Assembly (NCBI GenBank): GCA_020050435.1
Contig: JAGVKQ010000007.1
Coordinates: forward strand, 208,632-272,631
Reading direction: 5' to 3'
Origin: Candidatus Caenarcanales bacterium
GTDB taxonomy: Bacteria; Cyanobacteriota; Vampirovibrionia; 2-02-FULL-35-15
DNA: 64,000 bases
The notes below the pieces were generated by a model, which was given only the letters and a program-made list of their open reading frames with translations, was not told the DNA's origin and ran no database searches. Every line of letters starts with the position of its first letter. The first letter of the stretch is position 1. Positions 34,191-42,989 of the stretch are shown in pieces. Made by a program: the position numbers and the translations under genes.

Positions 34191-35275
34191 ACATACCTTA
34201 CAAATTAAAACTATTAAACTCAAATAGTGAAGTTGCCAATGAGCTTATAAGTTTTATTGAAGAACAAGAATTTAGAAATGTAGCTTTTATAACTTCAAAG
34301 ACCCCCAATCATTTATTAACCAATTCTCTTGAAGTTGCTATTTTTGACCATGTGGATAAATTAAAAACATTTCAAGTTGTCAGCCCCTCTATTTCATTTG
34401 TTAATCAACTACAGCTAAGTGAGTTTGATGTAGTGGTGGGAATTGGTGGTGGGAAAGTTATAGACACTGCTAAATATGCAGGTTTTGTAAATGAAATCCC
34501 TTGTATAAGTATTCCTACTGCTATCTCTAATGATGGTATTTGTTCACCGATAGCAGTACTTAAAGAAAAAGAAAATAAGTATAAAAGTATGGGAGCTGAG
34601 ATCCCCATTGCACTTATTGTTCCGATGCATTTAATAGAAAAGTCTTCAGAAGATGGAATATTAAGTGGTATCGGTGACATTATTTCGAACCTTTCTGCTA
34701 TCGAGGACTGGGAGCTTTCAAAAAAAGAAACAGATGAATATGTAGATGATTATGCAGTTATGATTTCAAAAACAGCAGCACTTACTGTACTTCTTGAAAT
34801 TAAAAATTCTATGCTACTTAAAAAAACAAAAGATAACTTCTTGAAAGATAATTTGAAAATAATTGTAGAGTCATTAGCACTTTCTGGAATAGCTATGGAA
34901 ATAGCAGGGACTAGTCGTCCAGCCAGCGGTGGAGAGCATTTAATAAGTCACTCTATAGATGAACTTTTTGGAGCAGTAAAACCACATGGAATTCAGGTAG
35001 CTTTTGGAAGTTTAATAACTACTTTTATTAGAGCAGAGCTTGGAATGGCTTCATATAGTGCTTTTGAAGAGATGAAAGCGGCTTTTAGTTATATAGGATT
35101 GCCAGTTACACTTTCGCAGCTTGGAATATCAAAACAAAAGTTGATAGAAGCCATTTTACATGCACCTAATTCAAGACCAGGGAAGTATACTATTTTAAAT
35201 AAGATTAAACTAGACGAAAAAAATATAGATGATATTTTAACTAAAATGTTTGCTTATGCTGGAGCTAAGGTTTAA
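34175..35275 (+). CDS. sn-glycerol-1-phosphate dehydrogenase-like protein
   Basis: VVVGIGGGKVIDTAKYAG, ISIPTAISNDGICSPIAVL, GIGDIISNLSAIEDWEL, GTSRPASGGEHLISHSIDEL. Confidence 0.88.
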   Translation: MHNQIDIPYKLKLLNSNSEVANELISFIEEQEFRNVAFITSKTPNHLLTNSLEVAIFDHVDKLKTFQVVSPSISFVNQLQLSEFDVVVGIGGGKVIDTAKYAGFVNEIPCISIPTAISNDGICSPIAVLKEKENKYKSMGAEIPIALIVPMHLIEKSSEDGILSGIGDIISNLSAIEDWELSKKETDEYVDDYAVMISKTAALTVLLEIKNSMLLKKTKDNFLKDNLKIIVESLALSGIAMEIAGTSRPASGGEHLISHSIDELFGAVKPHGIQVAFGSLITTFIRAELGMASYSAFEEMKAAFSYIGLPVTLSQLGISKQKLIEAILHAPNSRPGKYTILNKIKLDEKNIDDILTKMFAYAGAKV

Positions 35276-35724
35276 ACGTAACCTAGGTCTTCTAATCTTT
35301 TCCTAATCTCTTCTTCTTCTTCTTCAGAGTAAACTTCTTGGCATTGTTCTGGGATGAGCTTTTCACTGATTAATTTAGTGATTACTTCTTTTGCAGCTTC
35401 TTTAGGGTCTTTAGACACCTTAAACTCTAAATAATTACCATAGCTTTCTTTCACTTTATTTTTATCTGCATCTGAGCTTTCCATTGAGATTATGATTGTA
35501 AAAATGTTATTTCTGTTTAACATATTGCCTAAGAAGCCTAATCTATCTGTAAATGTAGCCTTGTCTTCAGGACTATCTTTTAAGCCACGTCCAAGTATTT
35601 CTCTGACTTCACTTTGTACAATGAGCTCAATGCTTTGATTCCTGTTTATGAGTTCTTCACCAATAAACTCTCCTGTAGATATTAGTTTGTCTTCATCGCT
35701 ACCAGTTAACCAAATGCTTCTCAT
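35272..35724 (-). CDS. hypothetical protein, possibly kinase-like (APS-kinase-related) without P-loop
   Basis: MRSIWLTGSDEDKLISTGEFIGEELINRNQSIELI. Confidence 0.55.
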   Translation of the reverse strand: MRSIWLTGSDEDKLISTGEFIGEELINRNQSIELIVQSEVREILGRGLKDSPEDKATFTDRLGFLGNMLNRNNIFTIIISMESSDADKNKVKESYGNYLEFKVSKDPKEAAKEVITKLISEKLIPEQCQEVYSEEEEEEIRKRLEDLGYV

Positions 35725-35734
35725 TTTCGTTCTC

Positions 35735-37147
35735 CTAATTCTTTGATCCGACTAATTCTTTATTTGAAGTCATTGATTTTCCAATCATGTCTTCAGGAAT
35801 CTTAACTCCAAGTAAATCTAAAACAGTAGGTGATATGTCATATAAATGATGTTTATCATCCCTGTTTTCTTTACCATTAGGTAAGGATAAAACATACATT
35901 CCTTCTTGAGCATGGTTTGCATCATCAGGACCAGTATCGTTCTCATAAGAGTAAACAGATCCAGTTCCAATGCTTCCAATAGATCTCCATCTCAATTGAT
36001 CAAAAATAACAATTAAATCAGGAGGAATTCTATTTACTGCTTTATAGATTTCTTCAGGAATATGAGCCACAGTCGCAAGTTTATTTCCCTTTTCATCTTT
36101 TATATTCTCAATCTTTTCTTTTAATTCTCTTCTGAACTTTTCATACTCTGCTTTAGGGATTTGACCATTTGGTTCGCGTCCTTCTACGTTTAAAAAGATT
36201 CTTGCATAGTATCCGCCAGATCCCCAGACCTTTGTTTTAGCCCAATCAATCTGGAGTTTTTCAATAGCTGTATTTGTTTTAGGATATTCTTTTACAGTGA
36301 GTAATCCTTCTTTAATGAGCCATTCATTTATGCAAAGTCCGCCGACCATAGCTCTAGCGCCGTGATCAGAAACTACCATTACAGCTGTTTCGTTTAAATC
36401 AACGAGCTTAAGAGTTTCAGCAAGTTCTTTATCTAAGTATCTATAGTATTCAGGAATAACATTTTCGTATTTATTTCCTTTTTCATATTTAGGATGTGCA
36501 GGATCTAAGAACTTCCAGAAGCTGTGATGTATTCTATCTGTTCCCATTTCTACTATCATTGCAAAATCCCACTCTTTATTTTTCATGAGATAACGCAAGG
36601 TTTTAAATCTAGTCTCAGTAGCTTCGTAAATTTGCTTTAAGATGAAATCTCTATCTTCTGTTCTGAATTGTTTAACATCAGGAATATATTCTCCGATGTT
36701 TTCTTCAATTTCAGTTCTTAATTCATTAGGATAAGTATATTGAGAGGTTTTCACGCTCGGTGTTAAAAAACATGTGAGCATGTTTCCATTAATTTTTCTT
36801 GGTGGATATGTTTGGGGTACGCCTACTAAAATTGATTTTTTATCTGCATTTCCAAGGACATCCCAAACAGCAGGTTCTAAAATATCTGATCCATTGGAAA
36901 ATGATTGTCCTTCATATGAATAGTCTTTTCTATTTCTAAAACCATAAACACCTAATTGACCAGGATCTTTGCTAGTCATCATGCACTGCCAAGCAGGAAC
37001 AGTGATTGGTGGAATGGTGCTGGTTAAATTTCCGTAAGAACCTTTTTTAATAAGTGATTTTAATGTAGGTAATTGATCTATCCATTTATCAAAAACCCAG
37101 TCTGGAGGAGCACAATCCCATCCAATAATTAATACTTTCTTTGCCAT
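35735..37147 (-). CDS. alkaline phosphatase superfamily / type I phosphodiesterase
   Basis: VLIIGWDCAPPDWVFDKW, TIPPITVPAWQCMMT, VMVVSDHGARAM. Confidence 0.9.
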   Translation of the reverse strand: MAKKVLIIGWDCAPPDWVFDKWIDQLPTLKSLIKKGSYGNLTSTIPPITVPAWQCMMTSKDPGQLGVYGFRNRKDYSYEGQSFSNGSDILEPAVWDVLGNADKKSILVGVPQTYPPRKINGNMLTCFLTPSVKTSQYTYPNELRTEIEENIGEYIPDVKQFRTEDRDFILKQIYEATETRFKTLRYLMKNKEWDFAMIVEMGTDRIHHSFWKFLDPAHPKYEKGNKYENVIPEYYRYLDKELAETLKLVDLNETAVMVVSDHGARAMVGGLCINEWLIKEGLLTVKEYPKTNTAIEKLQIDWAKTKVWGSGGYYARIFLNVEGREPNGQIPKAEYEKFRRELKEKIENIKDEKGNKLATVAHIPEEIYKAVNRIPPDLIVIFDQLRWRSIGSIGTGSVYSYENDTGPDDANHAQEGMYVLSLPNGKENRDDKHHLYDISPTVLDLLGVKIPEDMIGKSMTSNKELVGSKN

Positions 37148-37223
37148 AATATTTCCTTTGTTTAGAGTAAAATCATAGCAAATTTAATTAGAGAAAAAAG
37201 ATCTTGCATGTATCAATACATTC

Positions 37224-38954
37224 TTACCAATTTTTGAAATGCTTTATAAGAGTGCTCATGTAAAGTGAACTGCCAATTTTAACACCGTTTGCATAGTAGT
37301 TTCCTGTTAATGAGTAAGGAAGAACATCATAAGTATGTGACCCTTTATAAGGTATTTCCATTGCTGAAACTACTTTCCTACCATCTAATTTATAGCCTGG
37401 TTTTAAAGCCCCAATTTTCATTGAATCAGGACCAGTAGGATGACCTGGACTAATTTCTAATGTAGTTCCATCGTCTAATTTAACCTGTACTACTTTGTGA
37501 TTATAAACTCTGACTTTTCTCGTTTCAACTACAATAGCTGGTTCACCACGGTCAGAAGTAACATAGTCACCCTTTTTAATTTTGCTTATATTAACCTGAC
37601 CTTTTGGAGTAAGAATATTTGTATCTTCTGAACAACAAATAGGGACAGGACATCCAGGAGGATAGCAGCCATATGCTGGAAGCCCACTGCATTCAGTTCC
37701 TTCTGCACAGGCTAATTCTTCTCCATTTACTCCTCTGCAAGTTCCTTTTGGATCACAACTACTAATATCACCACTGCTTGAGCAAATTAAATGTCCGCAT
37801 GGATATAATGGGCAGCCATTTTCATCTTTTGTATCATCGAATTCATAAGTACAACCCTCTGGTGGTGATGCACAACTAGGAATAGGACAACCAGATGTGG
37901 AACTAGTACTGGTATGAGAGGAGCAGCGATACTGCACTGGGAAAGATTCTAGAATTAAACACTCTTCATTTTTTTTACAGCATAAAGAACCACAAAGATT
38001 TTTACATTTTGTATCCTCACAGTCTTTAAGATGTCTGATTTTTCTAGCATTGATCTGATTGTATGATGATAAAGATTTAAGATTTCCTGACAAACGTCTT
38101 TGGCTATCGAGAACTAATGAAACTGTCACTGATCTGTTTTGTTTGTCTATGGCTGTGATTGTAACTTGTTCAGGACTTTCAATTTTTGTAGAAGTTATTT
38201 CCCCATTGTTAATTATTCTTTCAATGGTAATACTTCCAGAAATCAAGTCATCCTTTACGCATGTTTTCAAGAAGAAATTTCTATTATCCATACAGTTTTC
38301 ACAACTTTGGCAATGAGTACATGTTTGAGGAATCCGTATGGAATTTTTACTACACAGTATTTCTACTTGTGGACAGACAACACATTCGTTACTGGTTGTT
38401 GGATCGGGAATAGGCTCTTCGTTAGAAATGTTTGGACAAGTTGTTACTTTTCCTCTCCATGCACCTGAAAAACCTTTATTAATTTCATTAGAGCTACCTG
38501 AGCCAGATGAGCACTCTCCCTCTGTAAATTGTTTAACTCCACTTGCCCTAGCAGAGCAGGCATTTCCATATGTTGTACCATCACATCCGCAAACAGGATT
38601 GTACTCTAAGGTGCAGGCAAGAGTTGTGCCTGATATATTTTCAATACAATTTTCTCCATTGAAATGCTCATCACTATTACACTTACAGTCTGAAGGTATA
38701 GTGCCCGAGCTGGATGAAGATAAATCTAAGCAAGGATCTACAAAATAAAGAATTTGAGTACAAGTACCATTCAAGCAGCTAAATTGTGGATATTCTTTTC
38801 CATTTAGACATCTACCTACAGGACAATCACTGTCTTGTGAGCAAGTTAGTACTGCATCAGCACTTGCTTTTATGTTTTGATTGAAAAATATGTTAGGAAT
38901 TAAAAATAATGTAAAAATGGAAATTATTGCTATTAATAAGAAATTTTTATTCAT
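37224..38954 (-). CDS. secreted Cys-rich protein with Kazal-type domain and C-terminal Hint domain
   Basis: Signal peptide; CTLEYNPVCGCDGTTYGNACSARASGVKQFTEGEC (Kazal); CCSEDTNILTPKGQVNISKIKKGDYV...LEISPGHPT...NYYANGVKIGS (Hint). Confidence 0.82.
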   Translation of the reverse strand: MNKNFLLIAIISIFTLFLIPNIFFNQNIKASADAVLTCSQDSDCPVGRCLNGKEYPQFSCLNGTCTQILYFVDPCLDLSSSSSGTIPSDCKCNSDEHFNGENCIENISGTTLACTLEYNPVCGCDGTTYGNACSARASGVKQFTEGECSSGSGSSNEINKGFSGAWRGKVTTCPNISNEEPIPDPTTSNECVVCPQVEILCSKNSIRIPQTCTHCQSCENCMDNRNFFLKTCVKDDLISGSITIERIINNGEITSTKIESPEQVTITAIDKQNRSVTVSLVLDSQRRLSGNLKSLSSYNQINARKIRHLKDCEDTKCKNLCGSLCCKKNEECLILESFPVQYRCSSHTSTSSTSGCPIPSCASPPEGCTYEFDDTKDENGCPLYPCGHLICSSSGDISSCDPKGTCRGVNGEELACAEGTECSGLPAYGCYPPGCPVPICCSEDTNILTPKGQVNISKIKKGDYVTSDRGEPAIVVETRKVRVYNHKVVQVKLDDGTTLEISPGHPTGPDSMKIGALKPGYKLDGRKVVSAMEIPYKGSHTYDVLPYSLTGNYYANGVKIGSSLYMSTLIKHFKNW

Positions 38955-39290
38955 GGATTTCTCCTCATATTCTTTATTCCTTTTTTGTTCATTATACCTT
39001 CTGGGATTTTTCCTATATTAAAAATAAAAAAGGGTTACTAAGGGAAGCCCTATAAACTACAATCTCTTTCTTTTATTAATATTTAGAAAAGGATAAATGA
39101 AATCTTAATTTATTATAGAAACAATTACATTAATACTTTGTCTGACCGGACATCAGCTATTATGTTTTAAATTTTAAATAAACATATATCTGTTTTACTT
39201 ATTAAATGCTGTATAGTAGAAATGTTGAGATAAGGATGTTATAGTTTATCTTGATATGCTTGGGTGGCTGCACCTAGCTAATTGACAGTA

Positions 39291-39378
39291 AGAGGATTTG
39301 TCCGATTTATTCAGCAAATCCGTGGTAACGTACAATATGATCATAGGAGATTTTAGCTTCTCTAAAATCCCATAAATG
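39291..39378. ncRNA. two-hairpin structured element, copy E2, abutting tRNA-Ser
   Basis: GGATTTG-loop-CAAATCC, then GATTTTAG-CTTCT-CTAAAATC, ending CCATAAATG. Confidence 0.5.
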
Positions 39379-39470
39379 GAGAGATGGCCGAGTGGTCGAA
39401 GGCGGCATCCTGCTAAGATGTTGTAGGGTCAAAAGCTCTACCGAGGGTTCGAATCCCTCTCTCTCCGCCA
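39378..39470 (+). tRNA. tRNA-Ser (anticodon GCU)
   Basis: GGAGAGA...TCTCTCC acceptor, CTGCTAA anticodon loop, long variable arm, GGTTCGAATCC T-arm, CCA. Confidence 0.96.
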
Positions 39471-39887
39471 GACTACGCTCCTCACTACGTTCGTCGTCTT
39501 CGTCTGGCTAAGCCAGGCAAGAGCAGAATATAATCATGTGGTATGTATATGTAATAAAAAGTAAGAAGTATTCTTTCTTATATATAGGCTCAACTAACGA
39601 TTTAAATAGAAGACTTATTGAGCATAATGATGGAAAATCAAAGTCTACTGCTCCATATAGACCATATGAATTGAAAAGTTATATAGCAGTTCAAACTGAA
39701 AATCAAGCCAGAAAATTAGAAAAATACTTTAAAAGTGGATCTGGAAAGGTGATTTTAAAGAAGAGAATTTTAGATGACGAAGACATTGCAGAGTACGAAG
39801 TACAAAGCGATGCAGCCATAAATTTTAGATGACGAAGACCTGCCGAAAACGAAGTGAAGGCAGGCGTAGTCATCCCCTCTCTCTCCG
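39471..39887. mobile_element. GIY-YIG islet at tRNA-Ser, with terminal inverted repeats and duplicated tRNA 3' end
   Basis: GACTACGC (39471-39478) / GCGTAGTC (39864-39871); tRNA ATCCCTCTCTCTCCG (39453-39467) vs ATCCCCTCTCTCTCCG (39872-39887). Confidence 0.65.
39536..39832 (+). CDS. GIY-YIG nuclease domain protein (UPF0213-like)
   Basis: MWYVYVIKSKKYSFLYIGSTNDLNRRLIEHNDGKSKSTAPYRPYELK. Confidence 0.92.
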   Translation: MWYVYVIKSKKYSFLYIGSTNDLNRRLIEHNDGKSKSTAPYRPYELKSYIAVQTENQARKLEKYFKSGSGKVILKKRILDDEDIAEYEVQSDAAINFR

Positions 39888-39890
39888 ATT

Positions 39891-40655
39891 TCATTTTCTA
39901 CATAGATAAATCATTTCATTTACATCTAAACAATATTTAGTCATTAGATTTTTATCCAAAGTTTTTACATAGTCATCCACTGTTACTTTAAATCCACTAC
40001 TTATTAGCCTTTCAACATAATCTTTTCCGTAAATTCTTACATGATCTCCCTGCTGAAAGGCTTTCTCCCTGTCTTCAAATAAGACAATGCTGCTATCTTC
40101 GTAAGTTTTATCACGGCTATAATCTATAGGAACCTGTAATATTGCAAAGCCGCCTGGCATTAAAACCCTGTGAAATTCTTTCATAGCTTTTGTGTCATCA
40201 AGAATATGTTCTAAAACATGTACTGAAATAATTAAATCGAATGAGTTGTCTGCAAAATCCATACTTGTAATATCCATAGATACATTTGCTTTATTGGGAT
40301 CAATATCTATAGTTGTATATTTAATGTTTTTAGACTTCTCAAAGATTTTTTCAAAGCATTCTTCTGGTGCAGTGTGTAAGACTTTTAAGTGTTTGGCAAA
40401 TACACCTTTATCGTTTAAATAAAGCCATATCAGTCTATGCCGAGAAAGACTTAAACACTTTGTGCAAATCTTATCTACAAGATTGCTCCCTTGGTAAAAT
40501 GGTGCAAAATCTCTTAGGCGTGAAGAGCAGCATGGGCATTCTACCCCATTACCAATATATTTAATGTGATTTAATTTAGTTAAGATCTTGAAAATAGAAA
40601 AATGATATTGCTGTGGTAAAAGCTTTTTTATGTTTTTTCTAAAGGTTGAAAGCAT
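39891..40655 (-). CDS. SAM-dependent methyltransferase (type 11) with zinc-ribbon-like N-terminus
   Basis: ECPCCSSRLRDF, CTKCLSLSRHRLIWLYL, FDLIISVHVLEHILDDTKAMKEFHRVLMPGGFAILQVP. Confidence 0.88.
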   Translation of the reverse strand: MLSTFRKNIKKLLPQQYHFSIFKILTKLNHIKYIGNGVECPCCSSRLRDFAPFYQGSNLVDKICTKCLSLSRHRLIWLYLNDKGVFAKHLKVLHTAPEECFEKIFEKSKNIKYTTIDIDPNKANVSMDITSMDFADNSFDLIISVHVLEHILDDTKAMKEFHRVLMPGGFAILQVPIDYSRDKTYEDSSIVLFEDREKAFQQGDHVRIYGKDYVERLISSGFKVTVDDYVKTLDKNLMTKYCLDVNEMIYLCRK

Positions 40656-40656
40656 A

Positions 40657-41937
40657 CTATTTTACAAACCCAATCATTTTTTCATCAAATAAAAGTGTGT
40701 CTTGCCCAATAATTACAAAAACATATTTTGTAGTGCTTTCCCCTGGATGATATTCAAAATATTTTACAGAACCAGTTCCTGAAATACCAAAGTCTCCGCA
40801 GGGATCAGGTGGAGCTTGATTATTAGGAGTATCATTATCAATTTTCCACTGAAGAAACTCATCAGGTTCAATTACAAATGTTTGTTTATTTGGGTCGTTG
40901 AGAATGAAGATTGATTCATTAACTAAACAATGTTTCTTTTGAGATTTTGGCAACTTATTTATAAATTCTTTTTCTATTTCTTCTTTTATATCCTCATCTT
41001 GTTTCTTGTAGAAAACTTTTATTATAGGAGATCCAAATTTTCTAGGATTTTTAAGTTTTGATGGCATTTGCACTATGGAATTGTCTACTTCATAAAATTC
41101 GGGAGACAGATCACCCCAGCTACAGGCTTGTATAGGAACTTCTATTCCAAGTTTCCTAGATTCAAACTTATCCCAAATGCAATTTTGTTTTGTTGTAGGA
41201 ACGTCCCGCTGGGATGCTTCTATGACAATGTCTTGGTTTTTACTTTTTGTAAATGGAGGCTTAAGCAGATCGCTAATTTCTGAAAGTGGTATCTTAACTT
41301 TTTGAATTCCATCAGCATAAGAGGCTACTTGGTATTGACCAAAATGAAAAACAATTTCTTTCGGTGTAAAAGTAAAAACTCTGTAGTTTTCTTCTTTTGG
41401 CGCAGCTCCTTCTTTAATCCAATCTTCTCTTAACTGTTTTGAATCTGCAGGTATGTCATCTTGAACAAGTCTTTTCATTAATTCTTTAATTGATTTTTGT
41501 GAAATTACTTCCAGATAATTACTGTCTTCTTGAAAAACACTACTAAGTTCTATTTCACATTGTTTTGACTTGTCAAAATTCTTGCTTACTATATTTGTGC
41601 CCCCATGTGCACCACCCGTAAAAGTGTAAATATTTAGGAGATAACTTTCAATGTCGCCCGGAGCTTTATATTTGTCAGAAGAAATATAAAGTTCATTTTT
41701 CCAATTACCAGAAGGAGAGGGTTCCTTGAAATCTTCTTTGAAATTATTAATTTCATCATTAATCAATTCTTTTAAAGTCTTTTCTACATAGCTATTTGTA
41801 CTATAAGGAAAAGCGGCTTTTATGTGGTAACTTTTCGTTTCCTCTTCAAAACTAAATGAATTTAAGCGATTATAAACAGCTATAGCTATTAATGCTGATA
41901 AAAGAATGGAAATAAAGATTGTTAAATTAGCTTTCAT
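40657..41937 (-). CDS. DUF3298/DUF4163-like secreted protein
   Basis: N-terminal TM; YTFTGGAHGGTNIVSKNFD, FTFTPKEIVFHFGQYQVASYADG. Confidence 0.75.
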   Translation of the reverse strand: MKANLTIFISILLSALIAIAVYNRLNSFSFEEETKSYHIKAAFPYSTNSYVEKTLKELINDEINNFKEDFKEPSPSGNWKNELYISSDKYKAPGDIESYLLNIYTFTGGAHGGTNIVSKNFDKSKQCEIELSSVFQEDSNYLEVISQKSIKELMKRLVQDDIPADSKQLREDWIKEGAAPKEENYRVFTFTPKEIVFHFGQYQVASYADGIQKVKIPLSEISDLLKPPFTKSKNQDIVIEASQRDVPTTKQNCIWDKFESRKLGIEVPIQACSWGDLSPEFYEVDNSIVQMPSKLKNPRKFGSPIIKVFYKKQDEDIKEEIEKEFINKLPKSQKKHCLVNESIFILNDPNKQTFVIEPDEFLQWKIDNDTPNNQAPPDPCGDFGISGTGSVKYFEYHPGESTTKYVFVIIGQDTLLFDEKMIGFVK

Positions 41938-42080
41938 CTATGATTTTTAAACTATTATAGCTTTTTAATATTAGGAGTGTTGACATATGTTGTTACCTGA
42001 GTGGTTACAATTGTCCTTATTTTGATTTAATATTTCAAAAATTATGGAAGAATATAAGAATATAGGAGAATAAGTCTAAA

Positions 42081-42965
42081 ATGAAAAAATCAGCATTATA
42101 TTTATTATTAATAACTTTTTTAATTAATTCATATCCTTCTTTAGCACAAGATGATGGTCATCTTAGTAAGAAAGATCTTCAAAAGAAAAATGATGAAATT
42201 CAATCCGTTTTAGATAGATTAGATCAAAGATTAGATACAATGAAAACTAAGGTTGAATCATCTGCTCCAGAAATCATGCCTGATATTAGTCTTGATATTG
42301 AGAAAAACAATCCTCCATCAGCTGTGCCTGATATTAATACTGAAGTTAAGAAAGAGAGTGCTCCACCAGCTATGTTGGCTATAAGTCCTGACATTAAATT
42401 TGTAACCAAGAAGCTAACTGAGGACTATAGTGGTCCTATTTCTTTTTTAGCAAAAAAATCTTCTCTTTGGGTTAAAGATTCAATGCTTGCCGAGGGAAAA
42501 GGAATAAATGATTTGATTAAAGTTGTTATTTCTGGAGAATTATATGCCCCATATAAGCCAATAAAGGATATTACAGAAAGTGAAATAAATAGAACAACCA
42601 TTGAGGGGGCTGTAAATTCTGCTTTTTCAGCAAATAAAAATGCAGATATAGAATGGATTGTCGCAAATTTTGTAGAGGAAGAGCAGTCCAAAGCAAGGTT
42701 CTTTTTCAAGGATAAAAACATTTTAAATGATAGTAAAAAAGATGCTGAAAATATTAAATTGAAGCACATAACAGGCAAGTTGCCTTTTAAGGGATATGAA
42801 ATTGTTCTTGTTGAACAAGATTATGGAGATAATAAAAAAGTTACTGAAGTTATTACTTTTAAGAAAGAAAAGGATGAATATAAAATAACAAATATTCTTA
42901 CTGATGATGAAACTTATGACTTGATGTTTGCTGCAGTTTCAAATGGTGATGTTATTCCCCAGTAA
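42081..42965 (+). CDS. hypothetical secreted protein
   Basis: Signal peptide MKKSALYLLLITFLINSYPSLAQDD; repeated PDI/APP segments. Confidence 0.65.
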   Translation: MKKSALYLLLITFLINSYPSLAQDDGHLSKKDLQKKNDEIQSVLDRLDQRLDTMKTKVESSAPEIMPDISLDIEKNNPPSAVPDINTEVKKESAPPAMLAISPDIKFVTKKLTEDYSGPISFLAKKSSLWVKDSMLAEGKGINDLIKVVISGELYAPYKPIKDITESEINRTTIEGAVNSAFSANKNADIEWIVANFVEEEQSKARFFFKDKNILNDSKKDAENIKLKHITGKLPFKGYEIVLVEQDYGDNKKVTEVITFKKEKDEYKITNILTDDETYDLMFAAVSNGDVIPQ

Positions 42966-42989
42966 GCAATCTAAATAAGCAAGTAAGCG

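Noticed and set aside
38059-38748. Three plus-strand ORFs antisense to the Kazal/Hint gene
   Set aside because: Overlap each other and a well-supported CDS with clear domains; by-products of Cys/Ser-rich codons.
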